Below, in pieces: positions 8,858-16,810 of a DNA stretch of 64,000 nt. The stretch lies in assembly GCF_003427025.1 (NCBI RefSeq), contig NZ_QVAI01000015.1, forward strand, positions 152,206-216,205, written 5' to 3'. The position numbers and the translations under genes were made by a program. Origin of the DNA: Jiangella endophytica (GTDB lineage: Bacteria > Actinomycetota > Actinomycetes > Jiangellales > Jiangellaceae). The number at the start of each line of letters is the position of its first letter. The first letter of the stretch is position 1. The notes beneath the pieces were generated by a model. It saw nothing but the letters and a program-made list of their open reading frames with translations, had not been told where the DNA came from and did no database searches.

Positions 8858-10456
8858 ATGCAGAAACGTGTCTCGGCCCTGCTGGCGGGGATCATCACGG
8901 CCGCGGTCGTGACGACGGGCGCGGCTCTGACGCCACCGGGCGGCGGCGCGGTCGCCGCCGCGGCCGTCGCGAGTCCCGGACCGCTGGAATGCGGCGTTCC
9001 GGACGAGAGCGGTGACCTGGACCAGCGGCGCGATGCCGTCCTGGACACCGTCGAGGTCGGCTCCACCTGGGCCGGGCACTATGTCGGCCAGGCCCTGCTC
9101 ACCGCCGGCGACGATCAGTACGTCGGGTACTACGACGAGAACCGGCAGCTGACCGTGGCCCATCGCCGGCTCGGCACCGAGGACTGGACCCGCCAGCGTG
9201 TGGACACGAATATCGGGTGGGACAGCCACAACTACATCACCATCGCCACCGACCGGGCCGGGAACCTGCACGTGACCGGCAACATGCACAATCACCGGCT
9301 GCGGTACTGGCGGACGACCATCCCGGGCGATGTCACCTCGCTGGAGCGCGTGGACACCATGGCCAATCCGGAGTTGGAGAGCTCGGTCACCTATCCGGTC
9401 TTCCTGGAACTCGCGGACGGAACCCTGGTGTTCCGGTACCGGGAAGGCTCCAGCGGCGACGGCGTCGACGTCTACAACGAGTACGACGAGCAGAGCCGGA
9501 CCTGGAACGCGCTCCTGGAATCGCCGTTGCTCAGCGGCGAGGGCGAACGCAACGCGTACGCCGCCAAGCCGCGCCTCGGACCCGACGGGTTTTACCACAT
9601 GGTGTGGGTGTGGCGGGAGACCTACATCGCCTCCACAACGAACAACGTCTCGTACGCGCGCAGCGCCGACCTGGTGAACTGGGAGACCAGCGCGGGCGAG
9701 GCGCTGGAGCTGCCGATCACCCGCGCGACCGGCGACGTCGTCGACCCGATTCCACCCGAGGGCGGCGTCATCAACAACAACGTCCAGGTCGGCTTCGACG
9801 CCGACGGGGCACCGGTCGTCGCGTACCACAAGTACGACGAGGCGGGGAACACCCAGATCTACGTCGCCACCCCGGACGATTCCGCGGATGGGTGGCACAA
9901 CGTCCAGGTCAGCGATTGGACCGGGGCATGGGAGTTCTCCCAGGGCGGCACCCTGGTCTTCGAGGTGGAGCTCTACTGGGCGCCGCAGGTGACGGCCGAC
10001 GACACCCTCCGGCTGGACGTCACCTGCCACGGTGAGGGACGGACCTTCGTCCTCGACGGGCAGACGCTCGAACCGATCCAGGAGGTCGCCACCCCACCCA
10101 CGGAGCCGGCGTCGGTGTCCGAGGTCCGGTCGGACTACCAGCATCCGTATCCCGGCGAGGGCGGCGCGCAGGTGCAGGTGAACCTCAACGACGACTCGGG
10201 CGCGTCCGGATCCTTCCACGCTCCGCCGCTGACGCTCGGGCCGGACGAGGTCCGGCGCAACCTGATCCGCTGGGAGAGCCTGGGCGAGAACCAGGACCGG
10301 CCCCGCCAGGCGTGGCCACCGGCGCAGCCGCTCGAGGTGACCGTGCTCGGCACCGCGGACGCCTGCAAGGACGAGGGTTGGCGCACCTTCACCAACCCCG
10401 GCTTCCGAGGCCAGGGAGACTGCGTGCGGCACGTCTACCGTCAACTCCGCCCGTAG
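8858..10456 (+). CDS. secreted BNR_4-type beta-propeller, possible rhamnose-glucuronate lyase
   Basis: A 532-residue secreted protein: a signal peptide (about residues 1-36), then a domain of repeated beta-propeller blades resembling the BNR-repeat-containing family (BNR_4). Typical blade text includes YDENRQLTVAHRRLG, DRAGNLHVTGNMHNHRLRYW and DGFYHMVWVWRET. This fold is shared by polysaccharide lyases of ulvan type (PL24/25/40) and by PL42/GH145 enzymes that remove L-rhamnose from rhamnosyl-glucuronate caps. With a rhamnose transporter and rhamnosidase relics beside it, a PL42/GH145-like role is attractive but unproven. The last 60 residues, with CKDEGWRTF and GDCVRHV, form a small cysteine-containing module common in actinobacterial secreted proteins. 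AAGGAG precedes ATG 8858. Confidence 0.7.
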   Translation: MQKRVSALLAGIITAAVVTTGAALTPPGGGAVAAAAVASPGPLECGVPDESGDLDQRRDAVLDTVEVGSTWAGHYVGQALLTAGDDQYVGYYDENRQLTVAHRRLGTEDWTRQRVDTNIGWDSHNYITIATDRAGNLHVTGNMHNHRLRYWRTTIPGDVTSLERVDTMANPELESSVTYPVFLELADGTLVFRYREGSSGDGVDVYNEYDEQSRTWNALLESPLLSGEGERNAYAAKPRLGPDGFYHMVWVWRETYIASTTNNVSYARSADLVNWETSAGEALELPITRATGDVVDPIPPEGGVINNNVQVGFDADGAPVVAYHKYDEAGNTQIYVATPDDSADGWHNVQVSDWTGAWEFSQGGTLVFEVELYWAPQVTADDTLRLDVTCHGEGRTFVLDGQTLEPIQEVATPPTEPASVSEVRSDYQHPYPGEGGAQVQVNLNDDSGASGSFHAPPLTLGPDEVRRNLIRWESLGENQDRPRQAWPPAQPLEVTVLGTADACKDEGWRTFTNPGFRGQGDCVRHVYRQLRP

Positions 10457-10477
10457 GCCGTCGACGCTTCGGGCCGC

Positions 10478-10632
10478 CGGATGGCTACCGCGGCCACGTG
10501 GCCGCCGAACCGGACACCCGGCTGACCACCGACTGCGAGATGACCAAGGCCGCTGGAGACGATGGCAGCGACGTGGCGGGCGAGCAGATGATCTCCCGCG
10601 ACCGTTCCATCACGCCGAAACTGATGTGTTAG
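10478..10632 (+). pseudogene. remnant of an IS1182-like transposase
   Basis: One frame reads DGYRGHVAAEPDTRLTTDCE followed by MTKAAGDDGSDVAG and EQMISRDRS before a stop. This resembles the central part of IS1182-type transposases (pattern GYKAHVAVEPDTGLITxxxLT and a following Gly-Asp-rich stretch). No start, no complete catalytic core and no flanking target duplication are visible. It lies between the BNR protein and the broken GH78 gene, and an insertion/deletion event here could explain the loss of neighbouring genes. Assignment is by eye from about 45 residues. Confidence 0.45.
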
Positions 10633-10759
10633 CCGCCGTGGTCGATGACGACGTCGGCGCCATTGTGGTGACGACGAACTCTGCGGCACCGTCCTGGCGG
10701 CCGGTCGGCTCGTCGGCGACGTCATCGTGACGACGCCGACCCGGACCATTCGGTGTTTC

Positions 10760-10799
10760 GTCCAGGATCGACCACCGCATCAGGTGGTCGATCCTGGAC
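10760..10799. repeat. perfect 17-bp inverted repeat (hairpin)
   Basis: Two 17-base arms (10760-10776 and 10783-10799) pair perfectly around the six-base loop GCATCA. No T-run follows on either strand, so it is not a classical intrinsic terminator. It stands between the transposase remnant and the GH78 pseudogene, so it may be a transposon end, a joined pair of insertion-sequence ends, or a terminator for the BNR gene. Confidence 0.75.
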
Positions 10800-10819
10800 A
10801 TTCCCCCCGGGACAGCACG

Positions 10820-11510
10820 CACGAGCCCGTCCATCCAGCTGGTGAACCGGACCGGCTGCGTCCAGTACGGCAACACGCAGGTCATCAGGGAGAACTTCCC
10901 GACCATCAAGCGTTGGCTCGAGGGCTACCACTCCGGTGTGCTGCACGCGGACTACCCCGGGCTCACGAGCCGCACGTCGGGCAACGCCGACCACGTCAGC
11001 ATGGACGACAACACCGGGCCGCACATGGTCGGGCAGGCGATGTATCTGTACTACCTGCAGATCTCCGCCGAGATGGCCGACATCGTCGGCGACGGTGAGT
11101 ACGCCGACACCCTGCGGCAGCGCTTCGCGCAGGGCAAGGACAGCTTCAACAGGCTGTACGTCGATCCGCAGACCGGCTTCACGCTGAACGCCACTCCGGG
11201 CGACACCCTGATCAGCGGCAGGACCCTGCAGGACCCTGCAGGACCCTGCAGGACTCGCAGGCCTCCTACGCGACGCCGCTCAGCCTCGATCTGTTCAGCG
11301 ACGAGCTGACGGTCCAGGTGGGGCCGAACGCCGGCCTGACCTACAAGGAGTTCGCCGTCCAGCGCCTCGCCGAGCTGGTTGCGGACCCGTCGTTCTCCAG
11401 CCCGTCCCCGGCGGCGACTCAATCTCCGTCGAGGGCAGCTTCCCGTCCAGCTACGGAGACATCCACTCCAGCTGGACGGCCGAGGACGGCAGACGGCCTG
11501 CTCACCAGGC
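10820..11510 (+). pseudogene. broken GH78 alpha-L-rhamnosidase
   Basis: Pieces of the C-terminal half of a family GH78 alpha-L-rhamnosidase are spread over three frames. The first (about 10830-11220) has VQYGNTQVIRENFPTIKRW, HMVGQAMYLYYLQISAEMAD and an (alpha/alpha)6-barrel style continuation. A tandem 10-base repeat at 11221-11250 adds 20 bases and shifts the frame; the next frame continues as SQASYATPLSLDLFSDEL and EFAVQRLAELVADPSF. Around 11400 the frame changes again to GSFPSSYGDIHSSWTAEDG, like the C-terminal beta-domain. The N-terminal half and the region with the conserved SWG/W residues are missing. It can no longer encode an enzyme. Confidence 0.75.
11221..11250 (+). repeat. 10-bp tandem repeat, three copies
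   Basis: GGACCCTGCA occurs three times head to tail, followed by a partial fourth (GGAC). Removing two copies (20 bases) restores a continuous GH78 reading frame across the site, so the extra copies probably arose by replication slippage and are the frameshifting lesion. Confidence 0.85.
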
Positions 11511-11591
11511 GGGAACAGCAGGCGATTCTGCTGGCCGCATCCCGGTCGGACATCGGCCGAGGAGGTGCCGCCCGAGACCGATGAGAAGCGC

Positions 11592-11629
11592 GACGGGGGC
11601 GACGCGTTCCGCTACGCGTCGTCCCCGTC
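11592..11629. terminator. hairpin between convergent genes
   Basis: Arms 11592-11606 and 11615-11629 form a 15-bp stem with one mismatch and an eight-base loop. It lies after the plus-strand GH78 relic and 68 bases beyond the end of the minus-strand GH28 gene, a position suited to a bidirectional terminator. No T-tract is present, which is common in high-GC actinobacteria. Confidence 0.5.
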
Positions 11630-11696
11630 CCGCCGGCCAGGGCGAAGAGGCGAAGGCCACGAGCGGGGTGACGACAACCCAGCGGGGAGGGGTCGC

Positions 11697-13040
11697 CTAC
11701 CGGCCCCGCGGCCGCCACTGGTGGTGGACGCGGTGGACATCGAGGTCGTTGCGGGGATCGGCGCCCTGGTCGATGGAGACGGCGACGTCGTCGAGCCGGA
11801 GGCCGGACACGCCGACGATCCGGCCCAGCTCACGGGCGGTGACGGAGACACGCTGGAACCGGATGCCGCGCATCGGGCTCTCCGGGTAGCCGTCGAGGTC
11901 GAAGGCGAGGGACGGGCCGTCGTAGCCGGGGTCGAGGCCGGCCCGGACGTCGGCGAGGGTGAGCCCGTCGACATCGGTGAGCGGTGTCCCGGCCGGGGGT
12001 GGTGTCGCCAGCACGTGCCACCACGGCGGGATCTCGCCGGTGAAGTCCGCGGGGATCTCGATGGCGTTGAACCACGGGTACCAGTTGAGCGCCAGGCTGA
12101 ACGGGAACGCGACGTTGCGCATGGTCGAGTCGCGGAACTCGACGCCACGGACGAACCCGCTGCGCGACCGCGACGACTTGATCCGGAATCCGTAGTCGGT
12201 GCCGGTGAACTCCAGGCCGTGGAAGCGGACGTCCTCGATGCCGCCGGACAGGTCGCTGCCGAGCGCGACGCCGAGCCCTTCGCCGATGCGGCAGTTGCGC
12301 ACCTCGACGTCGCGGCAGATCCGGCCCACGCGCAGACCGTCGGCGTCACGCCCCGACTTCAGCACGATGTTGTCGTCGCCGCAGTCGATCGAGCAGTTCT
12401 CGACCAGCACCCCGATGCAGGAGTCGATGTCGATGCCGTCGGTCGACGGGCCGAAGCTGTCCTCGATGGTGATGCCGTCGACGTGGACGTCGCGCGAGTA
12501 GCACAGGTGCACCGTCCAGAAGGGGGACCGGCGGATGGTGATGCCCTCGATGGTGACGTCGCGGCACTCGTGCACGAGCAGCACCCGCGGCCGCCGGACG
12601 TCGTAGTCGGCGGCCCACCGCAGGCCGCGGCCGTCGTACTCCGATCGCAGGCCGCCGGTGCCGTCGGGGCCCCAGTAGCGGTCCCACCAGAACTGCCCGC
12701 GTCCGTCGATGCCGCCGGTCCCCGTGATGCGCAGGTCGTGCCGGCCGAACGCGTTGAGGATGGCGGCGGGTCCGTCCATCTCGATGCCCGCGACCCGGGA
12801 GAACACCGTCGGGTAGTGCTCGTCGCCGGTCGCGGCCACCAGCTCCGCGCCGTCGCCGAGGTGGAACTCGATGCCGGAGGCGAGGAACAGGGCGCCGACC
12901 AGGTAGCGGCCCGCGGTGACGGTGACCCGGCCGCCGGTCTTCGCCGCGGCGTCGATGGCGTCCTGGACGGCGGCGGTGTCGAGCGTGACGCCGTCGCCGG
13001 CCGCGCCGTGGTCGCGCGGGTCGAAGTCGATGTGGTCCAC
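11697..13040 (-). CDS. GH28 polygalacturonase-like glycoside hydrolase
   Basis: A 447-residue right-handed beta-helix enzyme of family GH28 (polygalacturonase, rhamnogalacturonan hydrolase and relatives), hydrolysing bonds next to uronic acids in pectin. Visible motifs in order: STDGIDIDS (catalytic Asp, near residue 197), CGDDNIVLKSG (two catalytic Asp, near 220) and RIKSS (substrate-binding Arg/Lys, near 285). The usual GHG box is GLGVALGS here, so its His is replaced by Leu; that change occurs outside endo-polygalacturonases and suggests another pectin bond. No signal peptide is seen, so it may act inside the cell on imported oligosaccharides. GTG 13040 follows GAGGAG; it is the last gene of the minus-strand operon. 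Confidence 0.87.
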   Translation of the reverse strand: MDHIDFDPRDHGAAGDGVTLDTAAVQDAIDAAAKTGGRVTVTAGRYLVGALFLASGIEFHLGDGAELVAATGDEHYPTVFSRVAGIEMDGPAAILNAFGRHDLRITGTGGIDGRGQFWWDRYWGPDGTGGLRSEYDGRGLRWAADYDVRRPRVLLVHECRDVTIEGITIRRSPFWTVHLCYSRDVHVDGITIEDSFGPSTDGIDIDSCIGVLVENCSIDCGDDNIVLKSGRDADGLRVGRICRDVEVRNCRIGEGLGVALGSDLSGGIEDVRFHGLEFTGTDYGFRIKSSRSRSGFVRGVEFRDSTMRNVAFPFSLALNWYPWFNAIEIPADFTGEIPPWWHVLATPPPAGTPLTDVDGLTLADVRAGLDPGYDGPSLAFDLDGYPESPMRGIRFQRVSVTARELGRIVGVSGLRLDDVAVSIDQGADPRNDLDVHRVHHQWRPRGR

Positions 13041-13083
13041 GATGCTCCTCGGGATCGATGGGCAGGCCGGATCGGGGTCGGCG

Positions 13084-13980
13084 TCAGGCCGGCGCCGCCT
13101 CGGGCCAGGACGCGACGGCGTCGCGCAACCGGGCCCGAGCGGCGTCGGTGAGCGGCGAGTGCGGGGCGCGGACGTCGCCGGCCTCGACACCGTGCCAGCG
13201 CAGCAGCTCCTTCAGCACGGCCACGTTGAAGCGGCCGCTGCCCTCGGCGCGGATCGCCTCGATCGTGCCGATGCCGTCGCGCAGCAGCTCGCCCAGCCCG
13301 GCGAGGTCGCCCCGGCGGGCGGCGGCGTGCACGGCGAGCGCCGCCTCGGGGCGCACGTTGGCGATGCCCGACGTGAAGCCGAGGACGCCCAGTGCGGCGA
13401 ACGCGGGCACCCGTGACTCCGCCAGCCCGTTGATCCACACGCAGTCGGCCGGTGCGTCGTTCAGCAGCGCGGCCAGCGTGAACAGGTCCTCGCGGGCGTA
13501 CTTCACGGCCACGATGCGGGGGTGCGCCACGAGCCCGGCGAGGTCGCGCCCCGTCATACGGGTGGAGCGCAGATAGAGGACGACGGGGAGGGGGGAGCGG
13601 TCGGCGACCTGCTCGTAGTACGCGACCAGCCCGGTCCCGTCGCCGAACGGGTCGGCCGGCTCGTGCACCATGACCGCGTCGTAGCCGAGCCCGCCGGCGA
13701 ACTCGGCTTCGTCGAGCAGCGTCCCGACGCCGCCGGCGACGCCGGCGATCAGCACTGCCCGCGTCCGGCCGGCCGCGACGGCGCGCAGCAGGCCGCGCCG
13801 CTCGCCGGTGTCGAGCTGCTGCATCTCCGCGGTGTTGCCCAGGGCGGTGAGGGCGTGGATGCCGGCGTGGTCGGCGCGGGCGGCGATCTCGGCCGCGACG
13901 TCCTCGTTCACGCCGGTCGTGCGGTCGCGGTACGGCGTGACCAGGACGACGGTGACGCCGTCGAAACCTGGGCGGCTCAT
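13084..13980 (-). CDS. DapA-family lyase/aldolase
   Basis: A 298-residue (beta/alpha)8 protein of the dihydrodipicolinate synthase/N-acetylneuraminate lyase family. The Schiff-base lysine is in VAVKYAR (about residue 159) and the assisting tyrosine in PVVLYLRS (about residue 135). Members act as aldolases or dehydratases on 2-keto-3-deoxy sugar acids. Its start overlaps the SDR stop (ATGA), and it follows an SDR and an enolase-superfamily gene, the order expected for a non-phosphorylative pathway: dehydrogenase, sugar-acid dehydratase, then 2-keto-3-deoxy acid aldolase/dehydratase. The actual sugar acid (galacturonate- or rhamnonate-derived) is not determined. Confidence 0.85.
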   Translation of the reverse strand: MSRPGFDGVTVVLVTPYRDRTTGVNEDVAAEIAARADHAGIHALTALGNTAEMQQLDTGERRGLLRAVAAGRTRAVLIAGVAGGVGTLLDEAEFAGGLGYDAVMVHEPADPFGDGTGLVAYYEQVADRSPLPVVLYLRSTRMTGRDLAGLVAHPRIVAVKYAREDLFTLAALLNDAPADCVWINGLAESRVPAFAALGVLGFTSGIANVRPEAALAVHAAARRGDLAGLGELLRDGIGTIEAIRAEGSGRFNVAVLKELLRWHGVEAGDVRAPHSPLTDAARARLRDAVASWPEAAPA

Positions 13981-14783
13981 GCGACCGGTCCCGGCGCCAG
14001 GAGCTCGATCTCTGCCGTCGCCTGCCGTGCCTGGGCCGTCAGGCCGCCGTCGATGGTCAACACCTGACCGGTCACGTAGGCCGCCTCGTCCGAGGCGAGG
14101 AACGCGACGGCGGCGGCGACCTCGGCGCCGGTCCCCGCCCGACCGAGCGGGATCGGCGAGGCCTCGCGCCGTCGCACCTCATCGGTGAGCGTGTCGTGCC
14201 GGTCGTTCACGATGGCGCCGGGCGCCACCGCGTTGACCCGGATGCCCGACGGCGCCAGCTCGAGGGCGGCGGCGCGGGTGAACGCCTCGACCGCACCCTT
14301 GGTGGCGTCGTAGGCGACGGCGTTGCGATGCGCCTTGGTCGCGCCGACGGAGGAGATGTTCACGACCGACGAGCCCGGCGGCATCACCCGGGCGGCGGCC
14401 GCCGTGCACAGGTAGACGCCGCGGGCGTTGACGGCGAAGCTGCGGTCCCATGCGTCGATGCCGAGGTCGGCGAACGGCACGCGGCCCACCATGGGCACCG
14501 CCGCATTGTTCACCAGCACGTCGACCCCGCCGAGCGCCGCGACGACGGCGTCGGTCAGCTCGGCCACGGCGGCCGGGTCGGAGACGTCGGCCTCGACGTC
14601 GAGCGCGGTGTGCCCGTCGGCGCGGAACCGTTCGGCGACGGACCGCGCCTCGCCGGCGACGATGCCGTTGACGGCCACGCTCGCCCCCTCCGCCGCGAAC
14701 CGCGCGGCGATGGCCAGCCCGATGTTGCGCGTGCCGCCGGTCACGATCACCCGCTTCCCAGCAAAACGTCCCGGCCAGATCAC
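13977..14783 (-). CDS. SDR-family dehydrogenase
   Basis: A 268-residue short-chain dehydrogenase. It has the nucleotide-binding TGGTRNIG, the NNAA motif, the active-site Ser-Tyr-Lys (NISSVGATKA then YDATKGAVE, Tyr near residue 155) and the C-terminal VTGQVLTIDGG typical of classical SDRs. In this operon it would oxidise a sugar or sugar alcohol, for example to a lactone feeding the dehydratase encoded just upstream. I use GTG 14783: it overlaps the stop of the enolase-superfamily gene as GTGA, and GAGGAG lies nine bases before it. A longer reading from 15002 would add an Arg-rich segment that is only a shadow of the upstream gene. Confidence 0.88.
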   Translation of the reverse strand: MIWPGRFAGKRVIVTGGTRNIGLAIAARFAAEGASVAVNGIVAGEARSVAERFRADGHTALDVEADVSDPAAVAELTDAVVAALGGVDVLVNNAAVPMVGRVPFADLGIDAWDRSFAVNARGVYLCTAAAARVMPPGSSVVNISSVGATKAHRNAVAYDATKGAVEAFTRAAALELAPSGIRVNAVAPGAIVNDRHDTLTDEVRRREASPIPLGRAGTGAEVAAAVAFLASDEAAYVTGQVLTIDGGLTAQARQATAEIELLAPGPVA

Positions 14784-15958
14784 GAGGTCCTGCTCCTCAC
14801 TCGGTCGATGACGGCGTCCACCGTCACGGCGTCGGTTCCTGCGGTGTCCCAGCGCAGCGGTCCTGCCACCGCCGCCAGCCGCTCCGGGTCGATCGCCAGG
14901 CCGAGCCCCGGCCCGTGCGGCACGACCAGCCCGCCGTCGCGGTACTCGACCGGCCGCTCGACCACGTCGCCGGCGTACAGCAGCGGGCCGACGGGGTCGC
15001 ACGCCACGGACGCGGACTCCGTCGCGGCGCCGAAATGCGCCGCCGCGGCAGTGCCGATGGACAGCTCCTGGGTGGTTCCGACCAGGCAGCGCAGCCCGGC
15101 GGCCTCCGCGATGGCCGCCACGCGTCGCGCCGGTGTGATGCCGCCGAGCGCGAACAGCCCGACGTTGAGCACGTCGACCGCCCGGGCCGCCACCAGCTCC
15201 AGCGCCCAGGCGCCGTCGTAGACGTGCTCGCTCACCGCCACGAGGGTGCGCCGCCGGACGAAGGCCAGGCCCTCGGCGTCACGTTCGCGGGCAGGCGCCT
15301 CGACCAGCTCGTAGTCCAGTTCACGGGTCCGCTCGACGAAGCGGGCGGCGTCGACCGCGTCGAGCAGGTTGGAGAAGTCGAGGGACTTGATGCGCAGCCG
15401 GTCGCCGAAGCGAGCCCGGGCCGAGCGCAGGAATGCCTCGTCGAGCTCCGGGTGGCGCCCGACGTAGACCCGGAACAGCGAGAAGCCCTGATCGAGTCGG
15501 GTCGCCACCAGCTCCAGGTTGGCCTCGACGTCGGAGGCACGCTGCTGACGGAAGATGGGGTACGCGACGGCGAGCGAGGACCGCACCGGGCCGCCGAGGA
15601 GGTCGCTGACGCTGCGGCCCTGTCGTTTCCCGCGCAGGTCCCACAGTGCGATGTCGACGCCGCACTTGATGACCGCGCCCTTGTCGTAGAGATGACCGGC
15701 GGACGGGAAGGCGGCCTCCAGCCGGCGGGTCGCCTCGTTCGCGGCCTCCACCTCGAGGTTCTGGAGCAGCGCGCCGAGGGTCCGTTCCAACTCGGCGACG
15801 TCGACGTGGAACCGCGGCAGGTGCTGGAAGTCGGACATCTCGCCGATGCCCGTCAGTCCGTCGTCGGTGTGCAGCTCGACGATGACGTGTCCGCAGATCA
15901 GACCGGTCGTCCTGGGGACGTTGACCGGGGTGAGGCGGACCTCGCTGATCCGGCTCAT
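14780..15958 (-). CDS. enolase-superfamily enzyme (MLE/MR type), atypical active site
   Basis: A 392-residue protein with the capping domain followed by the (beta/alpha)7-beta barrel of mandelate racemase/muconate-lactonizing enzymes. Candidate metal ligands are Asp in SLDFSN, Glu in ELVEAPA and Glu in VAVSEHVYD; the barrel end GTTQELSIGTAAAAH is also conserved. The usual KxK base motif reads RVY (FRVYVG), and the second catalytic lysine position (normally before LGGI) is Gly in VGLFALGGI, so both common lysines are absent. It may be a sugar-acid dehydratase using another residue, or have lost activity. The operon of dehydrogenase and DapA-like enzyme supports a sugar-acid dehydratase. Confidence 0.85.
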   Translation of the reverse strand: MSRISEVRLTPVNVPRTTGLICGHVIVELHTDDGLTGIGEMSDFQHLPRFHVDVAELERTLGALLQNLEVEAANEATRRLEAAFPSAGHLYDKGAVIKCGVDIALWDLRGKRQGRSVSDLLGGPVRSSLAVAYPIFRQQRASDVEANLELVATRLDQGFSLFRVYVGRHPELDEAFLRSARARFGDRLRIKSLDFSNLLDAVDAARFVERTRELDYELVEAPARERDAEGLAFVRRRTLVAVSEHVYDGAWALELVAARAVDVLNVGLFALGGITPARRVAAIAEAAGLRCLVGTTQELSIGTAAAAHFGAATESASVACDPVGPLLYAGDVVERPVEYRDGGLVVPHGPGLGLAIDPERLAAVAGPLRWDTAGTDAVTVDAVIDRVRSRTS

Positions 15959-15964
15959 CGCTGG

Positions 15965-16672
15965 CTACTCACCGGCGTCGGGGGTGCGGTCGAGGTTGCG
16001 CAGCAGCGCGGTCGCGTACCGGGTGATGTGCTCGCGCAGCAGCCGCTCGGCGCGGCCCGCGTCGCCCTGCTCGAAGGCGTCGAGGATGGCGGCGTGCTCC
16101 AGGCCCTCGGTGTCGAAGGTCGCCTGGGCCCGCCAGCCGGCGGTGGCGATGAACGTGTTCAGTACCTGGATCTTGTCGAGGAAGTCGATCAGCAGCGGGT
16201 TCTCGCAGGCCGCGTAGAGCTCGCGGTGGAACCGCCGGTTCGTCAGCCCGAGCTTGGCCGGCTGGTCGGTGCGGAGCAGAGCCTGGGCCTCGGTCAGTGC
16301 CTGTCGCGCGGCCGGGTGCGTGCCCGGCTGGCGCTGCTCGACGGCCATGCGGACCGCCGTCGGCTCGACGGCGGCGCGTGCGGCGGTGACGTCGCGGACG
16401 GTGGTCGCGTCGAGTGTGCGGACGCTCATGCCCTGGTAGGAGTTGACGACGACCAGGCCGCTGGACTGCAGCTGCTTCAGCGCCTCGCGGATCGGCGTCT
16501 TGGACACGCCCAGCATGGCCGAGAGCTCGCGCTCCACCAGTGCGGTGCCCTGCGGCAGCGTGCCGTTCAGGATCGCCTCCAGCACGGCGTCGCGGACTCG
16601 GTCGCCACGGGAGATTGGCCGCTCGAGTGGCAGCGACCGGGCCTGTCCCTCGGAGGGCGCGGTGAACGTCAT
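15965..16672 (-). CDS. GntR-family (FadR/FCD type) regulator
   Basis: A 235-residue transcription factor: an N-terminal winged helix-turn-helix (RVRDAVLEAILNG, then ELSAMLGVSKTPIREALKQL) and a C-terminal all-helical FCD ligand-binding domain with the metal-binding His residues in NRRFHRELY and EHAAILDA and in REHITRY. Such regulators sense sugar acids. It heads the minus-strand enolase/SDR/DapA/GH28 operon and is divergent from a CUT1 transporter. Its own promoter is TTGAAC at 16703-16708 and TAAGAT at 16679-16684, and the likely operator TGGTATCGCA lies inside the spacer, so it probably represses itself. The -10 box is six bases from the ATG, so the mRNA is likely leaderless. Confidence 0.9.
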   Translation of the reverse strand: MTFTAPSEGQARSLPLERPISRGDRVRDAVLEAILNGTLPQGTALVERELSAMLGVSKTPIREALKQLQSSGLVVVNSYQGMSVRTLDATTVRDVTAARAAVEPTAVRMAVEQRQPGTHPAARQALTEAQALLRTDQPAKLGLTNRRFHRELYAACENPLLIDFLDKIQVLNTFIATAGWRAQATFDTEGLEHAAILDAFEQGDAGRAERLLREHITRYATALLRNLDRTPDAGE

Positions 16673-16678
16673 GGCGAG

Positions 16679-16708
16679 ATCTTACGGTCTTGCGATACCA
16701 GAGTTCAA
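16679..16708 (-). promoter_or_regulatory. gntR promoter with operator in the spacer
   Basis: On the minus strand, -35 TTGAAC (16703-16708) and -10 TAAGAT (16679-16684) are separated by 18 bases. The 10-mer TGGTATCGCA (16691-16700) sits inside that spacer. The same 10-mer on the opposite strand, at 16811-16820, lies before the transporter operon. Confidence 0.65.
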
Positions 16709-16810
16709 CTCGTCGACAGGGCTCGCACTCGCTGTACTTGCGACTCTGAACAGCATGTCTGTGGATCGCGATCACGCGCGTGCGCCATTGCGACTGCTGA
16801 ATTTCGGTCG

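Noticed and set aside
11221..11250. CRISPR-like or regulatory repeat array
   Set aside because: Only three immediate 10-base copies without spacers, inside a degraded coding frame; slippage is the simpler explanation.
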